From Pseudomonas cremoricolorata DSM 17059 = NBRC 16634 (GTDB taxonomy: Bacteria; Pseudomonadota; Gammaproteobacteria; Pseudomonadales; Pseudomonadaceae): DNA of 64,000 bases. Under the pieces are notes generated by a model. That model did no database searches, was not told the DNA's origin, and saw only the letters and a list, made by a program, of their open reading frames with translations. The stretch lies in NCBI RefSeq assembly GCF_000425745.1, contig NZ_AUEA01000002.1:1-64000 (forward strand). Direction: 5' to 3'. Positions within the stretch are counted from its first letter, which is position 1. Each line of letters begins with the position of its first letter. This document shows, one piece after another, positions 1-6,920 of the stretch. Position numbers and translations under genes: made by a program.

Positions 1-755
1 CCGTCGCCCAAGCGGTGATCGACACCCCGCTCAAGCTCATCCCCCAACCCGTCTACGGCGAGTACTACAGCACCGCCCGCGACCCGGTCTGGCGACACAA
101 ACCGACTCCGGGGAACGTCGATACCTTCGCCTGGTACCAGTGCGACCAACTGGGCACCCCGATGGAGCTGACCGATACCGACGGCCAGATCGCCTGGCGC
201 GGTAACTACAAAGCCTGGGGCCAGGCCACCGAAGAGCGCAGCGACACCGCCAAGCGGAAAAACATCCACAATGCGTTACGCTTTCAGGGGCAGTACTTCG
301 ATGTCGAGACGGGGTTGCACTACAACCGGTATCGATATTACGACCCGCGGGTGGGACGGTTTATCGGCAAGGACCCGATTGGGTTTGCGGGCGGGGTCAA
401 TGTTTATCAGTATGCGCCGAGTCCGGGGAATTGGGTTGATCCGTTAGGGTTAGCAGCAAATAGAGGAAGATTCCAAGCACAAGGGGCAAAGCTGGAGGAA
501 TCTGTTTCTTGGAATCAAGACGACCCCATTACCGTTGCAGATGGAAAGAGGCTAATGGGCGAACTAAAAGCAAAACTTACTGATCGAGACCTGACTCTAA
601 GGCGCACAGCTTTCGAAAAGGCCGAGCGATTTATAGATGATGCCTGCAGATGCGGGGGAGTCAGAGCTCAGACATCTCGCTCATTTAAGGTGAAAGATAC
701 AAAGGGCGAGCGCGTCGATGTAGAGATCATAACTGGCGTAGCATTCAAGGAATAG
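1..755 (+). CDS. Rhs-family polymorphic toxin, C-terminal part (5' end outside window)
   Basis: The reading frame is already open at base 3, so this is the last 250 residues of a large Rhs protein. Bases 336-452 encode the Rhs-associated core: YYDPRVGRF, GKDPIG, NVYQYAPSPGNWVDPLGL. This is the conserved cage-closing and self-cleavage region, and it ends in DPLGL at 438-452. The remaining 100 residues (bases 453-752) are the variable toxin tip, encoded in noticeably AT-richer DNA than the core, as expected for a swapped tip. The tip carries a GRFQAQG start and a Cys-Arg-Cys-Gly-Gly stretch; I cannot assign its activity. It resembles small uncharacterised polymorphic-toxin domains (possibly the type 34 group, from memory). 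An immunity candidate starts 5 bases after the stop. A PAAR gene lies 2.5 kb downstream, which suggests type VI delivery, but no VgrG is visible. Confidence 0.9.
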   Translation, partial: VAQAVIDTPLKLIPQPVYGEYYSTARDPVWRHKPTPGNVDTFAWYQCDQLGTPMELTDTDGQIAWRGNYKAWGQATEERSDTAKRKNIHNALRFQGQYFDVETGLHYNRYRYYDPRVGRFIGKDPIGFAGGVNVYQYAPSPGNWVDPLGLAANRGRFQAQGAKLEESVSWNQDDPITVADGKRLMGELKAKLTDRDLTLRRTAFEKAERFIDDACRCGGVRAQTSRSFKVKDTKGERVDVEIITGVAFKE

Positions 756-760
756 AAAGT

Positions 761-1117
761 ATGTATGAAGACTATTTGACAAGTGCTATCAGCTATCACA
801 GGCTTGAGGATTGCTTTGCAAGAACATTCAAGAAAGCCATTGAGGCGGACGGTCTATCCGGGAATTTTCTTACGCCTTATTATCAGACGACATTCAACAA
901 TGGGCAGCCCTTTCGTGATGCGAACCCAATATTTTCGGCAAAGAATTTGAAATCGAGCAATAGCATTAGAATTATCATTGAAGAAGACAGTAATAATGTT
1001 TCAGTGATTGAGGAAAACAAAGATACCGGACTTGAAACCATTGCTTTCGGGGGGATAGAAAACCTAAATGAACTGTTAGAAAGCTTGTACCATTGGATAG
1101 CCAATTCAGGAAGTTGA
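761..1117 (+). CDS. Probable immunity protein for the Rhs tip toxin
   Basis: This 118-residue acidic protein starts 5 bases after the rhs stop, with AAGGA about 10 bases upstream of ATG, so it is translated with the toxin gene. It has no signal peptide or membrane segment, so it should be cytosolic, as expected for an antidote to a cytosolic toxin. I do not recognise the family. The function is inferred from position, small size, low GC and acidity. It could instead be a bystander gene, but immediate 3' linkage to an Rhs tip is the usual signature of a cognate immunity gene. Confidence 0.7.
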   Translation: MYEDYLTSAISYHRLEDCFARTFKKAIEADGLSGNFLTPYYQTTFNNGQPFRDANPIFSAKNLKSSNSIRIIIEEDSNNVSVIEENKDTGLETIAFGGIENLNELLESLYHWIANSGS

Positions 1118-1141
1118 CCTTCACCCCCTAAGTCAAAAGCA

Positions 1142-1510
1142 AGCTACTACCCGCAGGCGGAGCAGTGCATAAGCAAGGACCCGACAGGGATTGCGGGTGG
1201 GGTTAATGTTTATCAGTATGCGCCGAGTCCGGGGAATTGGGTTGATCCTCTAGGTCTCGCCAAAAACAAGACACACGGGACACCCAAACAAGCTCAACGA
1301 AAGGTAGAGCGCCAGCAGGCACCAGAAGAAATCAAAAGAATTGACAAGCCCGAAGCGAATGTACCCAAAAGCCAGTGGCATGCACATTGTGACTGTGGGT
1401 CTGGATACAATCAAGATGGTTCCATCCATGACAAAGGGAAGGGAGAAGTAAGCTTTTCAAGAAGAACGATAGAATGGCTTAACGATCACGACTGGGAGAT
1501 TAAAAAATGA
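1142..1510 (+). pseudogene. Orphan Rhs C-terminal tip (displaced toxin cassette)
   Basis: The frame is open from the stop of the preceding gene (1117) but has no convincing start codon. Bases 1145-1258 repeat the Rhs core, first degraded (YYPQAEQCISKDP where the intact copy has YYDPRVGRFIGKDP), then almost identical (GGVNVYQYAPSPGNW, DPLGL at 1244-1258). A different tip of 83 residues follows. It contains WHAHCDCGSG, NQDG, HDKGKG and a C-terminal WLNDHDW. Spaced histidines, an N-x-DG turn and a terminal W-L-x-x-x-x-W resemble small nuclease-like polymorphic toxins (perhaps the type 24 group), but the activity is unproven. The TGA at 1508-1510 overlaps the ATG of the next gene. This is a toxin module left behind when the current tip was inserted; it would be silent unless recombined back onto rhs. 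Confidence 0.75.
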
Positions 1511-2025
1511 CAGATATATATGGCGCATTCAACGAAACCTTCGAAGGAGAACCATGGTGTGACTTGAGCATATTTTATGATGAGTATGATCCATTCGAGG
1601 AAATACCACTTGTCTCTCGATATAGCCGACTCGTTCGCGTCAAGAAAAAATTAAAAATTGAAGACGCGGCAAGCTTCTTGGTCGGCACTGCTTTTTTCAT
1701 CTTGTCGATGGCAATATCCATGAAGCGCGAAGATGAAGCGAAGCGTGGTGATCGTTTTTTTGCGATCACCTTTACAGAATTTAATTTCGAAGACACCGAA
1801 GAACCTCCGATACCAAATTTTTTCATATACTCAGGAGAGACAACTAAGCAGTTTTTTGATCGACTAAAAACTCGAAACAGCCTAACTGAATCAACAGAAT
1901 TGAAATCCACCAAGACCCTATTTGCTGGATGCCACTTGTCCAAAATTTTTGATTTCTATGAGAGTCGATTTTTTGATCAGGCTTGCGGCGAGGAATTGGT
2001 CCGAGTTTACGCGGTACTTCGTTAG
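1507..2025 (+). CDS. Probable immunity protein of the orphan Rhs tip
   Basis: This 172-residue protein has an ATG overlapping the orphan toxin's TGA (ATGA), so it was translationally coupled to that toxin. It is Phe-rich and acidic, with one hydrophobic stretch near residues 57-70 that could be a buried helix. No family is recognised. Retained open reading after its toxin lost expression fits a protective orphan immunity gene that still defends against siblings carrying that toxin. The DNA is AT-rich with codon use unlike the core genome. Confidence 0.65.
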   Translation: MTDIYGAFNETFEGEPWCDLSIFYDEYDPFEEIPLVSRYSRLVRVKKKLKIEDAASFLVGTAFFILSMAISMKREDEAKRGDRFFAITFTEFNFEDTEEPPIPNFFIYSGETTKQFFDRLKTRNSLTESTELKSTKTLFAGCHLSKIFDFYESRFFDQACGEELVRVYAVLR

Positions 2026-2391
2026 AGCATAATTGACTATGCGCCGGACGACAAAAAACCTGCACCTTAGCATAACGTTGATCGCGCACTAATATTCAAT
2101 GTACATTACAGCTCGAACAGACAGAGCCGTAGAAGTTATCCTGGATGGCTCTCCATTTGATAGTTTCAATGTCAGGTAGGCTGTTAATTTTCGAAGCCCA
2201 CAAGTCTTACATTATCACTAGAGGAGGTCCTGAAAATATCAACTACAGGAAGGAATGCTGCCTCGATGCAATGGTTGCCGCACGGTTGAATAGTACACCG
2301 CGATCAGTACCATCCACTACGTCTGTGAACCCGGGACATTGGTGCCCGTCGCTAGACGTTTATCCATACTCCGCTAAGCCTGATACACAGG

Positions 2392-2490
2392 CCCGAATAT
2401 GGCGAGTACTACAGCACGGGCCGTGACCCGGTCTGGCAATACAAACCCAGCACTCGAAACTTAGAAGTGATTGAGAATCATAGCGACTGA
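2392..2490 (+). pseudogene. Third rhs fragment (degenerate)
   Basis: Bases 2398-2448 repeat bases 54-103 of the intact rhs almost exactly. The translation runs YGEYYSTGRDPVWQYKP where the intact gene has YGEYYSTARDPVWRHKP, then goes out of register with the core and meets TGA at 2488. It lacks the downstream DPLGL core, so it marks another recombination breakpoint. The rest of 2026-2569 has no gene I can support. A roughly 90-codon open frame at 2145-2426 crosses this fragment in the wrong frame. Tandem TATAC(T/A) boxes near 2499-2509 could be a promoter for the next gene but lack a well-spaced -35. Confidence 0.65.
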
Positions 2491-2569
2491 AGAGAACTTA
2501 TACTATACAGAATCACTAATCGCCTTATTCTCACCGCAGGGTCATCTGTGACAACAAGAGAGCCATTCG

Positions 2570-2923
2570 ATGAATAAAGACAAGCTAGTCTGGCCCAACA
2601 TAAACTCTGAAATGCAACGCCATGTGGTTTTTGACGATCAAAGCAAACTGGTGCCGGATCTGCCTAGCCAAGAAATTGTGTTGCGGTCGCTGAAGGCGCT
2701 ACGGCGCTTCTTCTTGGATAAAGGCCTGTTAGCCACGAACATTACTGATGCCAATAACGAACTTTTGGACATGGATCTTAAGACTAGCGATTTCACAGAT
2801 GAAGGATTGACCCTAATAAAACTAAAGGTCCCTTCCTGGAGTGATTCCAAAAGCTCCAAAAAAAATCCGCCAGACATGACCATGCTAGAAAAAGCATTGA
2901 AGGAAATACGATTAGAAAACTAA
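2570..2923 (+). CDS. Hypothetical protein, possible orphan immunity protein
   Basis: This is a 117-residue soluble, charged protein with no signal peptide and a Lys/Glu-rich C-terminus. The family is not recognised. It sits 80 bases after a degenerate rhs fragment and has the low GC of the other cassette genes, so it may be an immunity gene whose toxin tip was lost. The Shine-Dalgarno is weak (AAGAGAG about 8 bases before ATG). Alternatively it is an unrelated accessory gene. Confidence 0.5.
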   Translation: MNKDKLVWPNINSEMQRHVVFDDQSKLVPDLPSQEIVLRSLKALRRFFLDKGLLATNITDANNELLDMDLKTSDFTDEGLTLIKLKVPSWSDSKSSKKNPPDMTMLEKALKEIRLEN

Positions 2924-3235
2924 AACTCAGTTGTCGACCTGATCCGGGCTGATCTTTATTGGGATTTGCCGCCTACCTAAACTCACAGCTATGGAGCTTA
3001 GCGCTGTTGTCTTATCATTCGTCAGCGCAACATCTTACAGCACGTTTTAATGAACGAGTCCATACGGTGCAGCGCACCGAACCACTCGGCTGCGGTCTTA
3101 CCTGCTACACCCCAGCCTCCACTACATCTTCAATCCTCACCGGCAACACCCTTTCCATCTAACACGCCAGCAAATCCAGCCACAAACTCGAAACTCTTCA
3201 ACTAAAACTGCGCTTCCTGACAAGGACTCCTCCCC
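2924..3235. other. Gene-free stretch before the PAAR gene
   Basis: I see no supportable gene here; a 67-codon open frame at 2959-3162 has no Shine-Dalgarno and no recognisable sequence. GC rises back toward the genome level across this stretch. The end (3222-3226, AAGGA) serves as the ribosome binding site of the PAAR gene. Confidence 0.5.
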
Positions 3236-3499
3236 ATGAATAAGATCATCCGCCTCGGCGACACCACTTCCCACGGCGGCGTGGTGCTCAGCGCCATCTC
3301 CCACACCCACCTCAACGGCAAGCCCATCGCCGGCAAGGGCGACAGGGTTCTTTGCCCACTCTGCAAGGGTGAGTTTGCGATTATCGAGGGCAGCAGCACT
3401 TATCGCGTCAATGGCACGCCTGTCGCGCTGGAAGGGATGAAGACGGCCTGTGGTGCGAGCCTGATCGCCAGTGCCTGTCATGCCAAAGTGCACCTTTGA
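3236..3499 (+). CDS. PAAR domain protein (type VI spike tip)
   Basis: This is an 87-residue stand-alone PAAR protein. It opens with IIRLGDTTSHGG and has the repeated beta-turn pattern of PAAR tips, with histidines at the N-terminus and a Cys-x-x-Cys plus two later cysteines. In the family, such residues coordinate a metal at the apex of the VgrG spike. AAGGA lies about 9 bases before ATG. PAAR genes normally lie upstream of or fused to Rhs effectors; here it follows the rhs remnants in the same direction. That suggests it either belonged to another rhs copy or marks the 3' edge of the effector island. No adaptor (DUF4123 or EagR) is visible. Confidence 0.85.
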   Translation: MNKIIRLGDTTSHGGVVLSAISHTHLNGKPIAGKGDRVLCPLCKGEFAIIEGSSTYRVNGTPVALEGMKTACGASLIASACHAKVHL

Positions 3500-3578
3500 G
3501 CAGGGTGCCAGGTGTAACGCATCAGGCACAGTCTGCGCGTGTAAGGGCACTCGGTATGCAAGACCACAAAAACGAAAA

Positions 3579-3600
3579 AGCCCTGGCATTTACCAGGGCT
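3579..3600 (-). terminator. Rho-independent terminator of the minus-strand membrane gene
   Basis: Perfect 8-bp stem AGCCCTGG / CCAGGGCT with a 6-base loop. On the minus strand it is followed by TTTTTCGTTTTT. It lies 45 bases beyond the stop of the gene at 3645-4007 and may also stop transcription coming from the PAAR gene. Confidence 0.85.
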
Positions 3601-3644
3601 CGAACCGACTCAACCTCAGCCGCAATGGCTCAAGCAGGCGCCAT

Positions 3645-4007
3645 TCAAGACGCCTGCTGACGGCGGTGATGCCAGTACAGGTAGGCGAGTCCGACTGGTG
3701 CGATGAAGATCGCCAGGAACCAGCAGAACATCATGGTGATGAACTTGACGAACAGCATCAGCAAGGCGTTCACCACGAACAGGTTGCCACCCATGATGAA
3801 GCCCATCACGGTCTCGTAGACGAATCGCGAATAGGGGTACAGCAGCGTGCTGACCACCGCCATCAGTACGCTGGCAACGTCCAGGCCCTGGGTTGACTGG
3901 GACTTCATCCAGATGAACAGCGCCGCGAACAATGCGCCGAAAAACAACTGGCGCAGGTAGTAGGCCGGCGTCAGGCCGCCGAATGTCATCGCAATGAATT
4001 GCCGCAT
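3645..4007 (-). CDS. Small integral membrane protein, unknown function
   Basis: This 120-residue protein has three to four hydrophobic helices: roughly residues 18-34, 44-57, 67-88 and 90-110. It ends in a basic cytoplasmic tail (HHRRQQAS). No catalytic motif is visible and the family is not recognised. It is transcribed alone, convergent with PAAR, with a clear terminator just downstream, and its GC matches the core genome. Confidence 0.7.
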   Translation of the reverse strand: MRQFIAMTFGGLTPAYYLRQLFFGALFAALFIWMKSQSTQGLDVASVLMAVVSTLLYPYSRFVYETVMGFIMGGNLFVVNALLMLFVKFITMMFCWFLAIFIAPVGLAYLYWHHRRQQAS

Positions 4008-4395
4008 TTAAGATCCCTCTCGACTGATTTGAACACGGTGCGAACTGTAACAGACCGTTTCTGGTGATTGAACCACTTGCTCGCGCCAGCAGTGCCTCGC
4101 TCTACCCTCCTTGTGACACGCTCGTCAATAAACAGTCTGTTCACTCCGTCAGGAAAATTGCGGAACGCTATCGTTGTGCCAGCGGTCTAGCTGCTTTGAG
4201 GAAGTTCCGCAAAGCTGCCCAGTGGATTGTTGCAAGGTACTACAGCGCTCCAAGCACCGGCACTTGCTGTCGCCTGTCCAGGCAACGGCGAAGGTTTCGC
4301 GGCCCTCAGCCACGGATGTCCGTGCATCCGCATGCCGTCGTGCAGTGGCTCCAATACCAAAGCCTGAGCCGTGCAGCTGTCTTGCGCGGACATAA
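4008..4395. other. Gene-free intergenic region
   Basis: These 388 bases separate two divergent genes. No ORF here has both a Shine-Dalgarno and a plausible protein. It should hold the promoters for the minus-strand membrane gene and for the dehydrogenase operon. A short inverted repeat GGATG/CATCC occurs near 4315-4330. I see no clear -35/-10 pair. Confidence 0.4.
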
Positions 4396-4407
4396 ATGGA
4401 GCGTGAT

Positions 4408-5148
4408 ATGACTACACCCCCTCTCGCAGGACTGAGCCGGCGCAGCCTGCTCAAGGCCTCGGCCACCACCGTTGCCGCCAGCGCTGCGGCCTACACCCAG
4501 GCCGCCACGGTCAAGGGCGTGCCGAGCTGGCTGCCGTTCGACCACAACGGCCCGCTGCATTACCAGGATCAGCAACCGCAATTCTTCAGCGCCGAGCAGC
4601 TGCGCGAAGTCGAAGCCATCGTCGAGCGCCTGATTCCGGGCGATGAGCTGTCGGTGAGCGGCAAAGAGGCCGGCTGTGCGGTGTTCATCGACCGTCAATT
4701 GGCAGGCCAGTACGGCACATACGAGCGTCTGTATCAGCACGGGCCGTTCATCGCAGGTGTCGAGCCCAAGTCTGATCATGTCCCGCGCGAGCGCTATCGG
4801 CTGGGCCTTGAAGAACTGGAGAAACACTGCCAACAGAGCTACCAGAAACATTTCAGCGAGCTGCCCGATGCGCAGCGCGACGAAGTGTTGCAAGCACTGG
4901 AGGGTGGCAAGATCGAATTCGCCGGTATCGAGTCGCAGGTGTTTTTCGAGCAAGTGCTGCAAAACACCATGGAAGGCTTCTTTGCCGACCCGGTGTATGG
5001 CGGCAACCGCGACATGGTCAGTTGGAAGATGCTGGGTTTCCCTGGCGCACGCTACGACTACCGGCCCTACATCGCCCGGCACAACCAGAAGCTGGAGCTG
5101 ATTCCGCTGTCGATCATCGGCAGCTCGGCCTGGAGTCGTAAAGCATGA
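4408..5148 (+). CDS. Gluconate 2-dehydrogenase-type gamma subunit (Tat-exported)
   Basis: The product is 246 residues. I chose ATG at 4408 rather than 4396 because GGAG (4398-4401) is correctly spaced for it. The N-terminus has a twin-arginine signal (SRRSLLKA, Arg11-Arg12) and an Ala-rich hydrophobic stretch ending near TQA, so it is exported folded. The body matches the gluconate 2-dehydrogenase subunit 3 family (FSAEQLREVEAIVERLIPGD; VYGGNRDMVSWKMLGFPG near the end). Such subunits carry the signal that lets the cofactor-loaded catalytic subunit ride across the membrane. The stop overlaps the next start by ATGA, the first link of a three-gene operon. Confidence 0.9.
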   Translation: MTTPPLAGLSRRSLLKASATTVAASAAAYTQAATVKGVPSWLPFDHNGPLHYQDQQPQFFSAEQLREVEAIVERLIPGDELSVSGKEAGCAVFIDRQLAGQYGTYERLYQHGPFIAGVEPKSDHVPRERYRLGLEELEKHCQQSYQKHFSELPDAQRDEVLQALEGGKIEFAGIESQVFFEQVLQNTMEGFFADPVYGGNRDMVSWKMLGFPGARYDYRPYIARHNQKLELIPLSIIGSSAWSRKA

Positions 5149-6920
5149 CGACCCAAGCCAAGAAACTGCCAGGAACCGATGTCGTGGTGGTCGGCCTCGG
5201 CTGGGCCGGTTCCATCGTCGCCAAGGAGCTCGCCGATGCGGGTCTGCGAGTGATCGGTTTCGAGCGCGGCGCCTGGCGCGACACCGCCAGCGACTTCAAC
5301 ATCGCCTCGGCAGCCGACGAGTTGCGCTATGTGCAGCGCCAGGAACTCATGCTGCGCACCCGGCAGAACACCTGCACGCTACGCAACAATGTCACGCAAA
5401 CCGCCCTGCCAATGCGCACCTGGGGCTCGTTCCACCCCGGTAACGGCACCGGCGGCGCTGGCAACCACTGGGCCGGCATCACCTTCCGCTTCCAGCCCGA
5501 CGAATTCCACCTCAAGAGCCATCTTGAAGATCGCTATGGCAAACAGGCGCTCGAAGGTCTGAGCGTGCAGGACTGGGGCACCACCTGGGAGGAAATGGAA
5601 CCGTTCTACGACGCCTTCGAGCGCGTTGCCGGGATCTCCGGCAAGGCAGGCAACATCGGCGGCACGCTGATCGAGGGCGGCAACCCATTCGAAGGCCCGC
5701 GCCGGCGTGACTACCCCAACCCTCCCACGCAACAGACCTTCGCCCCGACGCTGTTCGCCGAGGCCGCCCGCAACCTGGGTTACAAGCCCTTCCCGGTGCC
5801 TTCGGCGCTGGCGTCCCAAGGCTATACCAACAGCTATGGCGTGACCATGGGGCCGTGCACCTTCTGCGGCTTCTGCACCAACTACGGCTGCGCCAACTAC
5901 TCCAAGGCCAGCGCCATCGTCAACGTGCTCCCGGCGTTGATCCGCATGCCCAACTTCACCGCCAAGACCCACTGTGAAGTGCTGGAAGTGCGCAAGGACA
6001 GCTCCGGCAAACGTGCCACCGGCATCGTCTATGTCGACGCCAACGGTCAGACTTGGGAACAGCCGGCTGAGATCGTCGTGGTGGCCGCGTTCACCTTCGA
6101 GAACGTGCGACTGATGTTGCTCTCAGGCATCGGTGAACCCTACGACCCGGTCAGCAACACCGGCACCACCGGGCGCAACTACGCCTACCAGACCGCCAAC
6201 AACGTTCAGCTGTTCTTCGATGAAGGCAAGAACTTCAACCCGTTCATCGGCGGTGGCGCCATCGGCATGGGCATCGATGAATTCAACAACGACAACTTCG
6301 ACCACAGTGGCCTGGGCTTCGTCGGCGGCGGCAGCACCCGCGTCACGCCTATCGGCGCAGCGCCGATCGCCTCGCGTCCAGTGCCGCCCGGCACCCCGCG
6401 CTGGGGCTCGCAGTGGAAGAAGACGACCGCACAGTACTACTCGGCGAGCATGTCCATCGGCTGCGAGGCGAGCAACTACAGCTCGCGCACCAATTACCTG
6501 TCGCTCGACCCGACCTACAAGGACCCGCATGGCCGGCCACTGCTGCGCATCACCTTCGACTTCACCGAGAACGATCTGCGCATGGCCCAGTACGTCACCG
6601 GCAAGACCGCCGAAATCGCCCGCGCGCTGAACCCTTCGCTAGTAGTGGAGAGCCCGCGAAAAGCGCCGTGGAACAACACCTCGTACCAGTCGTCCCACGT
6701 GGTCGGCGGCTTCGTCATGGGCGCAGATCCGGCCACCAGTTCGGTGAACAAGCACTTGCAAGTGTGGGATGTGCCGAACTTGTTCGTAGTGGGCGCTTCG
6801 GCCTTCCCGCAGAACCCCGGCTACAACCCGACCGGCACTGTCGGAGCTTTGGCATTCAAGGCGGCGCACGCGATCCGTACGCTCTATCTCAAGCGTCCTG
6901 GGGAGATGATCAGCGTATGA
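5145..6920 (+). CDS. GMC-family FAD dehydrogenase, catalytic subunit (gluconate 2-dehydrogenase type)
   Basis: This 591-residue protein has the dinucleotide-binding VVVVGLGWAGS motif at residues 14-24. It also has GMC C-terminal active-site elements (SSHVVGGF, then NPGYNPTGTVGALA). It lacks its own signal and should be exported as a hitchhiker on the Tat gamma subunit. Four cysteines at 238, 241, 244 and 249 (CTFCGFCTNYGC) match the region that holds a 3Fe-4S cluster in membrane FAD-glucose dehydrogenases; that cofactor is inferred. Electrons would pass to the tri-haem cytochrome encoded next, then to ubiquinone. Gluconate is the family's best-known substrate, but sorbitol, 2-ketogluconate and other polyols are possible. 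It overlaps both neighbours by four bases. Confidence 0.92.
   Translation: MTTQAKKLPGTDVVVVGLGWAGSIVAKELADAGLRVIGFERGAWRDTASDFNIASAADELRYVQRQELMLRTRQNTCTLRNNVTQTALPMRTWGSFHPGNGTGGAGNHWAGITFRFQPDEFHLKSHLEDRYGKQALEGLSVQDWGTTWEEMEPFYDAFERVAGISGKAGNIGGTLIEGGNPFEGPRRRDYPNPPTQQTFAPTLFAEAARNLGYKPFPVPSALASQGYTNSYGVTMGPCTFCGFCTNYGCANYSKASAIVNVLPALIRMPNFTAKTHCEVLEVRKDSSGKRATGIVYVDANGQTWEQPAEIVVVAAFTFENVRLMLLSGIGEPYDPVSNTGTTGRNYAYQTANNVQLFFDEGKNFNPFIGGGAIGMGIDEFNNDNFDHSGLGFVGGGSTRVTPIGAAPIASRPVPPGTPRWGSQWKKTTAQYYSASMSIGCEASNYSSRTNYLSLDPTYKDPHGRPLLRITFDFTENDLRMAQYVTGKTAEIARALNPSLVVESPRKAPWNNTSYQSSHVVGGFVMGADPATSSVNKHLQVWDVPNLFVVGASAFPQNPGYNPTGTVGALAFKAAHAIRTLYLKRPGEMISV

Noticed and set aside
2145-2426. 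93-codon open frame between rhs remnants
   Set aside because: No Shine-Dalgarno; it crosses the rhs fragment in the wrong frame.
2959-3162. 67-codon open frame before PAAR
   Set aside because: Ser/Thr/His-rich translation with no recognisable fold and no ribosome binding site.
6413-6916. 168-codon extension upstream of the cytochrome c start
   Set aside because: It lies inside the dehydrogenase gene in another frame; the signal peptide and ATGA overlap put the start at 6917.
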